From NCBI GenBank assembly GCA_023614405.1, contig CM042687.1, positions 235,440,292 to 235,504,291 on the forward strand: a stretch of DNA of 64,000 bases. The letters run 5' to 3'. The notes under the pieces are model-generated. The model did not search any database. It saw only the letters and a list, made by a program, of their open reading frames with translations, and had not been told where the DNA came from. Shown here piece after piece: positions 55,176 to 64,000 of this stretch. The stretch's first letter is position 1, and each line of letters starts with the position of its first letter. Both the position numbers and the translations under genes were made by a program. The DNA is from Avena insularis (lineage: Eukaryota; Streptophyta; Magnoliopsida; Poales; Poaceae).

Positions 55176-57034
55176 TATAGGGTTTTGTAGCATGGAAAAC
55201 AAAAAAAATTCTACCGCATGCATACAAACAAGCCAAGATTTATCTACTAGATTGTAGCAACGAGTCGATTGGAGTACTCACCCTCGAAGATTCCAAAGCG
55301 GTTAACGAGAGCAGATTCTCGTGGGTGATGTAGTCGTACACTTGCCAATCTCAAGATCGCGTAGACGCTCCTTCTCGCACTGCGTTCCGGCAGCGCTTCC
55401 GCAGTCGGTCACACGTTCGGTACTCGATGAAGACCTTCCTCTCCCTTGTTCCAGCAGGCAGCGGAGGTTGTAGTTCTCTCCTCATGATTCCGGCAGCACG
55501 ACGGCGTGGTGTCGGAGGTAGAGGGAAGATCCCACAGGGCTTCGCCTAAGCCGGTGCGAGTTATGGTGGATCTATGGTTTTCGGCAATCTATTTTTAGAA
55601 GGCCGGAGAGGAGGAGGTGGTGTCGGCGGCGGCTAGGGCGACGGTGACAGGCCGGCGGCGGCTTGGCGGCGGCGGTGCATGGTGGGGAGGGCTAGGGCTT
55701 TTTACTTGGGGCAGCCCTCCCCCTCTATTTATGAGAGGGGGCAGCCTTGGGAGGGGAGAGTTTGAATCCAAACCCAAACCCAAGTTGGTTAGAAGGAAGG
55801 ACTCTTTCCTTCTTCCACTAGGAAACTATTGTTCCAGTTTGACTTTTCAAACCTCCCTTTTGACTTTAAATTTAGAGCTTTAATTCTCTCTCGCAAATGC
55901 CCAAATCAAGTGACCTAGGATATGATCCAATCATTCCACTTACCCATGACACATTCATGGACCATTCCCCTTCCGGTCTGGTGAACCTTCTAGACCCTTC
56001 TAGAACCTCTCCGATGAAAACATCAAAATCATTCCCGAACTCCGGAATCAGACTTTCCTTATATGAATCTTATTCTCCGGACCATTCCGGATCTCCTCAT
56101 GATATCCCAGATCCCATCCGAGACTCCGAACAGCATTCGGTTTCCCTACTTACATCCCATATCTACTAAAAAACATCGAATCCTTAAGTGTGTCTCCCTA
56201 CGGTTCACGAATTATGCGTACATGACCGAGACACTTCTCCGATCGATAACCAATAGAGGAATCTGGAAATTCATATGGCTCCCACATATTTCTACGATTA
56301 CTTTGCGATCGAATGAACCACTTACATACGATACCAATTTCTCTTTGTCTCGTGATAGTTTACTTATTTGAGGTTTGATCGTCGGTATCTCTGCATACCT
56401 AATTCAACCTCGTTGCCGATAAGTACTCTTTTCTCGTTCCTGTGATATGTGATCCCTTGTGAGCCAGTCACATGCTTGCAAGCAAATTGGATGACATTCC
56501 ACCGAGAGGGACTAGAGTATATCTATCCGTCATATGGATGGACAAATCCCACTCTTGATCCATGTGCCTCAACACATACTTTCTGAACACTTAATGCCAC
56601 CTTTATAGCCACCCAGTTACGGTGTGGTGTTTGATGTCATCAAAGCATCCTTCCGGTGATGGTGATTAGCATGATCTCATGGTCGAAGGAATTAGGTTAC
56701 TATGTATCAGAAAGCTTATAGCAAACAAACTATTAAAATGACTTGATCTTAATGCTATCTATAGGAGTATGTCCATCATACCATTCTCCTAAAGATATGA
56801 TCTCGTTATCATTAACATCTCAATGTTCATGATCGGGAAACCACGATCATCTATTAACCAACAAGCTAGTATTACAAAAGAGGCTTTACTAGGAACTCTA
56901 ATTCAGTTTACAAATCACACAAGTATTAATGTTACCGTTTAATACTATTATAGCATGAATGTAAACATTTATCATAAACACAAAGATATAATAATAACCA
57001 CTTTTATTATTGCCTCTAGGGCATATCTCCAACA
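55176..57034 (-). repeat. Angela 5' LTR (1859 bp)
   Basis: On the plus strand it runs TATAGGGTTTTGTAGC (TG expected; mutated to TA) to GGCATATCTCCAACA. It differs from the 3' LTR at roughly one base in twenty by a hand look at the first 450 bp. Confidence 0.93.
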
Positions 57035-59733
57035 GAGAGGGCCCTTCACACGATCTTAAGCGTCACGTGAAAGGCTTGGCTGCCCTAGAAAGATCTCGGA
57101 AATGACAAGCCTCTAGAATCAGCTATCTTCACGAAGGATATGCCAACAAAAGTTTTTCCATTTGAGGGTTAATGCGAGGAAAGGAAAAAAATACATTACA
57201 AGGATTTAGCATATCAATGGTTGGTCTACTACTCATGAGGACAAGGAGAATCTCATCCTTGATCACTTCTCCCAAGCTTTAGGCCGCCCTCCTCCTCGTC
57301 GGCTGGTTTTCAGCTGGGCCGTCTTGAACCCCACTGTCCATATTTTGGAGGACCTTGGTTTGCCTTTCTCCAAACTCGAGATCAAGGAGGCGATTAATGA
57401 CATGCCTACGGATAAGGCCCCGAGCCCTGGTGGTTTCTCCATTTCCTTTGTCTGCTCTAGCTGGGATACCATCAAGGTCGATCTTATGAGGGCTATCAGT
57501 GCTTACTATGACTTATCGGCATCCAACTTCCACGTCGTCAACACTGCCAATATCGTTCTACTGCCAAAGAAGGACGGAGTGGAGTCCTTCACTGATTTCA
57601 GGCCCATTATTCTCATTCATGTGGTCTCGATGATGATTGCCAAAGCTATGGCCTGCTGGCTCAGTCCCAAGATGAATGAGATTGTTTCCCGTAGCCAGAG
57701 TGCCTTGATAAAATCCAGAACCATCCATGACAATTTCATGTACGTCAGAAACACTGCGCGCCAACTTCACCACAGCAAAACCCCAGCCCTCCTCCTGAAG
57801 CTTGATATCGCCAAGGCTTTTGACACTATTCGATGGGACTACATGCTGGACCTCATGCAACGCCTCGCGGCTTCCCCCAAAGATGGCGTGCTTTGATGTC
57901 GACCCTGTTCACTACGGCCTCCTCCCGTGTTATCCTGAACGGGATTCCAGGAAAGGACATCCATCATGGACGCGGCCTCCGACAAGGAGATCCCCTTTCG
58001 CCACTCCTGTTCGACATCGCCATCGCCCCCCTATAGGGAATTCTGGAGAAGGCCACCAAATCTAGGATACTACACGAAATGCATGGCGGTTTGCAAGGAC
58101 CATGTGTCTCCTTATATGTGGATGATGCTGCCATTTCCTTGTCCCCGACGGAGCATGACGTCTCGGCCCTAGCCAATATCCTATAGAGTTTCGGGGAGGT
58201 CTCCGGCCTAATGACTAATGTTGCAAAAAGCTCTATAGCTCCAATTCGATGCTCTGACATCGACCTCACACCGGGCCTGGCGGATTTCGTGGCTACTATC
58301 ATAATTATTCCCCTCAAGTACCTCGGCCTACCCCTTTCGCTTGGCAGGGCCGATATCCAACCTTTCATCGATAAGGTTGTGGCTCAGCTGAACACTTGGA
58401 AGGGAAAGTTCCTAAATTGAGCTGGCTGTACCGCTCTGGTGAAATCTGTCCTCTCCTCCATGCCCATTTTCTTATTAACAACCTTAAAGGATGACAAGGG
58501 AATTCTAAAGGCTTTTGCAAAGATAGGTCGGGGAATGCTATGGGCCTGCAAGGAAGTGGTTAGTGGGGAAAATTCAAGGTCAATTGGCAGAAGATTTGCC
58601 GTCCCAAGGATCTAGGCGGCCTGGGGGTCCTGGACTTGGATAAGTTCTCTCGCGTGCTCAGGCTTTAGTGGTTGTGGTATGAAAGGACGGCGCCGGACAA
58701 GCCTTGGGTGGGTTCTTAAACACCTAACCATGCCTCCGACAGGGAACTTTTCAATGCTTCTACCCGAGTCACTGTTGGGGATGGTGCTAAGGCCTCCTTC
58801 TGGTTTTCTTCCTGGCTTGAGAGTTCTCCCCCAAAAAATGTCAACCCCTTGAACTTTAAAGCTTCCAGAAGAAAAAACCGAATGGTTCGGGATGCGCTTG
58901 AGGGTCTGGATTGGGTTTCTGACATTAATGTGGATTCTTTTATGGTCGAGCACATGGAGCAATATGTCCTCCTTTGGGATCTTCTTTTGGAGGTCAATCT
59001 ATCCCGTGGCACCTTGAAGTCCATTCTTTGGACCATGTCTTCAAATGGTTGCTACTCGGCCAGTTCCGCCTACACGGCCCAGTTCCTAACTACTCTGCCT
59101 TTCTCATTCGAGCAGATTGTTTGAAAAGCTTGGGCTCCCCCAAAATGTCGCTTCTTCGCTTGGCTCGTAGTTCAAAATCGTCTCTGGACCGCTGATCGTC
59201 TGGCGAAATGTGGCTGGCCACACCATCCCTCTTGTCAGCTTTGCAGGTGCGGCCCCGAGATGGCTCGCCATATCCTTTTTGAGTGTCGTTTCTCTAGAAG
59301 GATCTGGTCGGCTGCTACTTCTTGGCCACACCAGCCCTCCTGTCTGGACCTGGCCCTCGGCCTTGGATCGAGGAGACCTAAAGTGCTGGAATATTGGCAC
59401 GCCATCGCCAGGACCCCCACCTCTTCTCCCAAAGGCCTTCACACTAACATTATACTCATCACCTAGGAGATATGGAAGGAAAGGAATGAGATAGTCTTCA
59501 ACAACAAATCCTCCTTATGTTCGGTCATCATGCACAAGATCAGGGAGGAAGGAAAGGATTGGATTTTAGCCGGTGCTAAGAATCTCGCGGAGCTTGTAAT
59601 CCGACTGTTTCTTAGGGATATTTTCTATCCCTTTTCCTTATTTTCTTTTTGGATGGCTTCGTCCAAACTCTTGTTTGCTCCTCCTTTATCAATATAAGGC
59701 AAAATCTTTTTTGCCTCGATTTTTTAAAAAATA

Positions 59734-60051
59734 TTTGCAAAGAGAAGTAAAGACATAATCGTATGTTCGCCTAGAATGTTGTTGCTTTGCGTACATGGTC
59801 GATCGGCCGGCCGTGTGTATGCATTGTGCGGGTGACTGCGTGTGAATCCTAGCGGAAAGTAGCAAGTACCTCGTGTTTTGATTCGTTCAAGACTACATTC
59901 TCCGATTCTCGGGATCAGGGCACGTCTAGGGGCGTGTTTGGTTGGGCTGACGTCTCACACCACGCGGAAAGAAATAAGTTTATTTGTAGAGCTGGATCAT
60001 ATAAAAGTGCTGTATCGCAAGTGTTCTTAAAGAAGGCCAAAACTTGGCCCG
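59734..60051. other. unassigned spacer between LINE and Athila element
   Basis: No gene is seen. From about 59931 the sequence GGGGCGTGTTTGGTTGGGCTG resembles the terminal motif of many grass DNA transposons (G-C-G-T-G-T-T-T-G-G-T-T); the Athila element at 60052 may have inserted into such a transposon. Confidence 0.35.
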
Positions 60052-61557
60052 TGATGACCCACAAGTATAGGGGGTGTATCGTAGTACTTTTGATAAATAG
60101 GAGTGTCGATCCCAACGAGGAGCAGAAGGTGCTGAATAGTGGTATGGAGCAGGAAATCCCTGTGAATACTTAGAAAACGGATTTTTAGTGGTTTTCTGAC
60201 AAGGCAACAAAACAAGGAGCAAGTACTAAAGACAACGAACAAACGGAGCAAGTGGCCCAATTCTTTCTTAGCAAAGGACAAGCCGGTGGAAATACTTATA
60301 AGGACCAAACGTTCTTGAGGACACATGGGAATTCTGTCAAGTGCTTTCCCTTCAAATAGCTGAGTACTCTTCTTTGGTGTTTGTAAGTGTTGTGTGGGTG
60401 AACCTGTGCTAGCATACCGCCCTTCCTAGGACTAATACATACTTGTGATTAAACCCCCTGCAAACATCCGTAACTACAGGAAAGTAATTAAGATATAAAT
60501 CTAACCACGGCCTTAAACTCTGAGATCCTACGCTCCCTTGTGCAAAGGTGTCCTAACGAGGGTTCAGGTTTCTGTCACTCCGACAACCCCACGATTAGTA
60601 GCCAAATACACAATGCATTCCCGTAATCCCATAAATGGTGAAGTATCATGTAGTCGACGTTCACATGACACCACTAGAAGAATAGCACCACAACTTAAAT
60701 ACTAAACCATTGAATAATAACTCATCACAGATTCACTACTAACAACATGACTTCTCCCATGTCCTCAAGAACTAAAAGAACTACTCACAATACATCATAT
60801 GGATCAAGATCAAAGATGATATGGTAATGGATAACAATCTGAACATAAACAATAATCCAATGGTTCCACTCACAAGCATCAACTACAATAGTAATCAACA
60901 CCGGGAAAGTTTCCCCTAATGAACTAAGAAATATCCAACACAATTGTTACAGCGGGATGGAGTGGTGATGATGGTGCTGGTGGAGATGATGGTGTGGATG
61001 GTGATGATGATCCCGATGAAGCCTAGCTTGATGATGGTGTTGCTAGCGATGGTCTCCCCTCTCCGGGAAGGAATTCCCCCAGCAGAAATCTATCTGTCGG
61101 AGAGATCTTTCTCTCTTGGCGTTCCCCCCCAGAGGCGGCGGAAATCTATCTGTGGTCGCTCTCCGAGCCTTAGGGTTTTGTAGGGAATACATAGGCGAAG
61201 GGGTGGAGTCAGAGGCCGGGCAGGTGGGCCACACCTGCTCTAGGCACGGGGTCAGGTGGGCCCGCGCCTAGGGGGTGTGTGGGCCCCCTGAGGCCCCACT
61301 TCGTCCCTCCTTCTGACTTCCTTCATCTTCTGGTAAAATAATATGTTTCCATATTTTTCTGGTATTTTTCTGATCTTTGCGAAATTGCACCGAAACGCCT
61401 TCTTTTCCATCAGAATCCGCATCTCGATCCATCCTCCAAGAATCATCCAACATGCATAAACAGATGAAAAGCCATAAGTAATACCTCATAATAAGACAAA
61501 TATCAATGAATAGAGGTAAATTATGATATAGAATGGTGATGCAAATTGGGTGTATCA
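60052..61557 (-). repeat. Athila-type 3' LTR (1506 bp)
   Basis: Plus strand TGATGACCCACAAGTATAGG to CAAATTGGGTGTATCA. Both border motifs are very common in Triticeae repeats. It contains a polymorphic-looking (GATGGTG)-rich patch (60960-61035) and a GC-rich block at 61110-61280. Confidence 0.85.
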
Positions 61558-63526
61558 ACTCCCCCAAGCTTAGACTTCGCTTGTCCCCAAGCGAATACTG
61601 AGCTAAGTAAACATGTCCATAGGTTTATGGAGTGAAGTGTCGATAAAAGAATACGAACAAGAAGCATCACACTTACCATTGCACAACTCATAGAAGAAAG
61701 AAACTCACCATTATATAACTTAGCTTGCAACCAAGTACAACAGTCACAATAGAGATGCATAAAGATAAATCATAATTGGAATTGGCAAACTTGTTCTTGG
61801 TCAGAGAACACCTGGCAAACTGTTTCACAAAAGCTTTTTGTAGAAGTTTCAAAACAGGGACACTCTTTGCTCAAAAAGGTTTTTCACAAGTGAAGTCTTT
61901 CAAAGTAATAATCAATAGATAAGAGTTTTGTGCAAACAAGGAAGATAAAGAACATGATTGAATAAATCACCATACGAATGCTTGAAACACAAAAACTCAA
62001 ATGCTTGCTGGAGATAGAGAGGAAGTAGGTTTACTGACTCAACTGGTAACTAGGAGAAAGGTCCCTTTATAGAGGGTAGCAGGGATTACAAGTAATAAAG
62101 AGCTTCCAAAAGATTATGGTACTTACTAGCTTTGATCCCTCATTGCCCCTATCATAAGCATCTTGAGATGATTAAGGTTAAAGTGAACAAAGATGGAGTA
62201 TATGCTTGACGAAATATAAGTTGGCAATCTCATGTCCCTTGAATATGAGGGCCACTCCTCATGCATACTCAACTTTGGGCCCGGGTAAGTTCTTGTCATT
62301 GTAAGTATTTGCATATCATTGAGAACCGCCAACGGGGTACCCCTTGAACATGGTACAGGAGCTTTCCCATAACCAAAATGACAAGGCAAGCAGACAATGA
62401 GTATCTCAGCAATCTTTTTATTTACCATATGCATAGCTTATTATTGAGGATGCTTCATAGATGACTCACTATAGTGATGTTGCAAGTTTCCACCATGATT
62501 TAGCATGGCTTAGGCTATAGGCCTAGGCGTTTCTCTAACACAGGATACAAACTCCATGGACTTACAAGTTCCCTCTTTATTTCACACCATTGACATCCAT
62601 AGACAAAAGAGCACGATATCAAATGTGTACAGAGTACAAGTGCAATGTTGAAAACATTACCCGTGACAGCACGATTCTGCTAATTCCAACGTATAGATGC
62701 AAGCATATACAACTTCGATGTTCACAATGGTTCAAGTATATTAGGGGCAAGTAAATAAGGTGTTCCATCAAGTTCGTGAGAGCTTTACTAACTAGTTTTC
62801 TCGTAACAAAATACTTTTTAATTCAAAAGGTAGATGAAGCTTGAGAATTTGCTTGGAATAGCAAAAGCTACTAGGTAGATATGGTGGACACAAGTGGCAA
62901 AAGTTTTTGGTTCAAAGGATTTTGAAAACATGAGAAGTATTCCTTCTCAAAAAATAGGTTTTTGGCTAGCAAGGCTGGGTAGCAAGCAAGAGAGTTGAAA
63001 GAAACAAGCAAACATACAAGTAATAAATCCAAACATGCAATCTTCCTTGAAGACACAAAAGAATCTTAAATAAAGAATACTAAGCTTATGAGACAAAAAG
63101 AAAGAAAACAAAAGATACAAAATACCTGTAAGCTTTTTTCTTTCTTTCCTTTTCTCTTTCATAGTAATGCTATTGACCAGAACTCGGTTTGCCAAAACCA
63201 ATTTAGATCCACTTGATGATCCCAAAGTGGTGCCAATACTGATCAACAAGATCCATCATATAATAGATATTACAAACTAAAATAAGAAGTGCAAAAACTA
63301 AAAGACGAGACTTCTCATTAATATTCCAATAAAGGCACTCACACCAAGGGTTACAAAGAACAACTAAAGGAGAGATACTTCCATATGCAAACCAAACTAT
63401 AAGATAACCTCTCTACCACAGATATGAATCCACTAAAAAGGTAAAATATAAATGATAATGGTGGTGATACCGTGGCACTCCCCCAAGCTTGGAATAAGCC
63501 AAGGGGATGCCAAACCTGATGACGAA
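61558..63526 (-). other. Athila 3' noncoding internal region
   Basis: It starts with the polypurine tract, has no credible gene, and contains the segment 62099-62715 related to 3328-3925 in the first Athila element. Confidence 0.7.
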
Positions 63527-63979
63527 TTACTCCTTTGGTGGTGGTGGTGTTCTCTTGATAAGCTCCTCAATAAGTTTCCTCAAATCCTCCGTATCAAAGA
63601 TCAGAGTACGAATTAACTCCGAATTATGCTCAATGCAGCCCATAATCAACTCGGACCGAGGATCCTAGTCCTTGTTATTCTTTCTCCATTCTTCCAAACT
63701 AGAGTGTTTCTTCCCTGCACGGTTAGAACAAGGGGTACTAGGAGGAAGTGTGCGTGGAGCAAGGATATGACGCGGAGTTCTTCCTCCTATAGACATCCGT
63801 GCTATCCTCTTAAGCTTGGTAGGTTGTGCCACCAAACCAATGGTTGTGATGGTAGAGCGAGTGGCCAGATGCTTGTCCTCCTCCATATCACCTTCATATC
63901 CTACCGGAATCTCCTCCTCCTTGGGGACTTTAGGTTCTTCTTCCTCGGGCTTCTTGCCTTTGTCGTTGGCAGAGGCCAT
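63527..63979 (-). pseudogene. accessory ORF of Athila-type element, one in-frame stop
   Basis: From Met at 63979 the frame gives an acidic, Lys/Glu-rich start (MASANDKGKKPEEEEPKVPK), a basic Thr/Arg/Pro middle and, after a TAG at 63665-63667, continues in the same frame through SELIRTLIFDTEDLRKLIEE to a poly-Pro end and TAA at 63527-63529. The TAG therefore looks like a single nonsense change in a 150-codon frame. I recognise the ending as common in Triticeae repeats, but no function is known to me. Its place near the 3' end would suit an env-like or other accessory frame of Athila elements. Confidence 0.5.
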
Positions 63980-64000
63980 GGTGCTCTAAACTTGAGAAGA

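Larger units (their letters stand above)
41546..57034 (-). mobile_element. Angela/BARE-1-type Copia element with a nested insertion
   Basis: The minus strand starts TGTTGGAGATATGCCC at 57034. GAGAG duplications at 41541-41545 and 57035-57039 prove both borders. The right (5') LTR is 55176-57034 (1859 bp). The left (3') LTR is 41546-42194 plus 48751-49986 (1885 bp in total), split by the insertion 42195-48745. Primer site TGGTATCAGATCCG is at 55161-55174, polypurine tract AAGTGGGAGAC at 49987-49997. LTR length, LTR start and polyprotein identify the Angela/WIS-2/BARE-1 group. Without the nested insertion and its duplication the element is about 8.9 kb, normal for the group. Confidence 0.95.
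40564..59697 (+). pseudogene. LINE ORF2 (endonuclease, reverse transcriptase), interrupted
   Basis: ORF2 nicks target DNA and primes cDNA synthesis. From Met at 40564: endonuclease motifs ADWNTRGLN, CIQETKLD, TVYGPSND and LSSSLSDHCPLLL (about 41225-41265); the GDFN box reads EYFN (about 40995), so a catalytic Asp is replaced. After the Angela insertion: KEAINDMPTDKAPSPGGF, TDFRPIILIHV, RTIHDNFMYVR, LLLKLDIAKAFDTIRWDYM, GLRQGDPLSPLLFD and LYVDDAAIS (about 58105-58130; YVDD intact). A C-terminal zf-RVT region (CQLCRCGPEMARHILFECRF, about 59235-59295) precedes TAA at 59695-59697. Many frameshifts and stops are present. Confidence 0.85.
32796..59733 (+). mobile_element. L1-type LINE split into three pieces
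   Basis: Pieces: 32796-33800, 38848-41545 and 57040-59733, separated by a Copia element and an Angela-type element whose removal (with one target duplication each) restores continuous homology. Order: ORF1 (Gag-like), APE-type endonuclease, reverse transcriptase, zf-RVT-like cysteine/histidine region. The 3' end has the inverted repeat GGCAAAA/TTTTGCC followed by a short A-run (59726-59731). The 5' end coincides with LTR D, so it is either truncated or continues left of LTR A. Confidence 0.82.
60052..64000 (-). mobile_element. second Athila-type Gypsy element, 3' part (runs off the window)
   Basis: It is in minus orientation, with its 3' LTR at 60052-61557 and internal sequence to the window end. 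The polypurine tract CTAAGCTTGGGGGAGT (61558-61573, minus strand) adjoins the LTR start TGATACACCC. The left 5 bp before the LTR are GCCCG; the partner duplication is outside. The LTR ends differ from the 1335-4909 element, yet part of the 3' internal region is closely related to it. Confidence 0.82.

Noticed and set aside
1..64000. tRNA and rRNA genes.
   Set aside because: None was noticed; tRNA-like matches are limited to the short primer binding sites of the LTR elements. A covariance-model scan was not possible.

Overview
This 64 kb window looks like intergenic DNA from a large grass genome, most likely a Triticeae species (wheat, barley, rye or Aegilops group). The grounds are an Angela/BARE-1-type Copia element, two Athila-type Gypsy elements with LTR starts typical of that tribe, a Stowaway MITE with CTCCCTCC ends, and almost no host coding sequence. 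I see no intact host gene. The only host-like segment is one exon resembling RNase H2 subunit C (6418-6593). Everything else recognisable is nested transposable elements, and all their long reading frames carry stops or frameshifts.

Layout from left to right. (1) 128-5423, minus strand: a mariner-like transposase pseudogene, split by an internally deleted Athila-type element (1335-4909, target duplication CATCT). (2) 5424-8457: a host-like strip with the RNase H2C exon, a near-perfect Stowaway palindrome (7054-7176), a 65-bp minisatellite and a 36-bp direct repeat. (3) 8458-32795: two Tat-lineage Gypsy elements of one family, an outer one whose LTR pair is 8458-9005 / 32248-32795 and an inner one whose LTR pair is 21140-21662 / 28894-29430. 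The inner LTRs face opposite ways, and the internal segments are best explained by insertion of one element into the other followed by an inversion. Each element carries, between pol and the 3' LTR, a six-exon gene on the antisense strand that encodes a 'putative gypsy type transposon' (PF04195-like) protein with a C-terminal coiled coil. (4) 32796-59733, plus strand: an L1-type LINE broken into three pieces by a 5.04-kb Copia element (33801-38842, duplication TCATG) and a 15.5-kb Angela-type Copia element (41546-57034, duplication GAGAG). The Angela 3' LTR is itself split by a 6.55-kb TG...CA insertion without coding capacity (42195-48745, duplication GACTC), probably a giant solo LTR. (5) 60052-64000: the 3' LTR and 3' internal region of a second Athila-type element that runs off the window.

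Relative order follows from nesting: the mariner and the LINE are oldest, the Tat, Copia, Angela and Athila insertions came next, and the solo-LTR insertion came after Angela. Hand-counted LTR differences (about 4 in 206 bp for the small Copia, about 30 in 548 bp for the outer Tat pair) suggest the small Copia is the younger of those two.

The most interesting biology is the antisense gene of the Tat elements. Its splice sites are conserved between the two copies, most exon-length differences are multiples of three, and the exceptions are single-base losses that sit at different places in the two copies. That pattern is what a spliced, protein-coding gene under past selection leaves behind. 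The same elements also have a partly duplicated Gag domain, a shared in-frame TAG between protease and reverse transcriptase, and a tandem array of polypurine-tract-like motifs inside an intron of the antisense gene.
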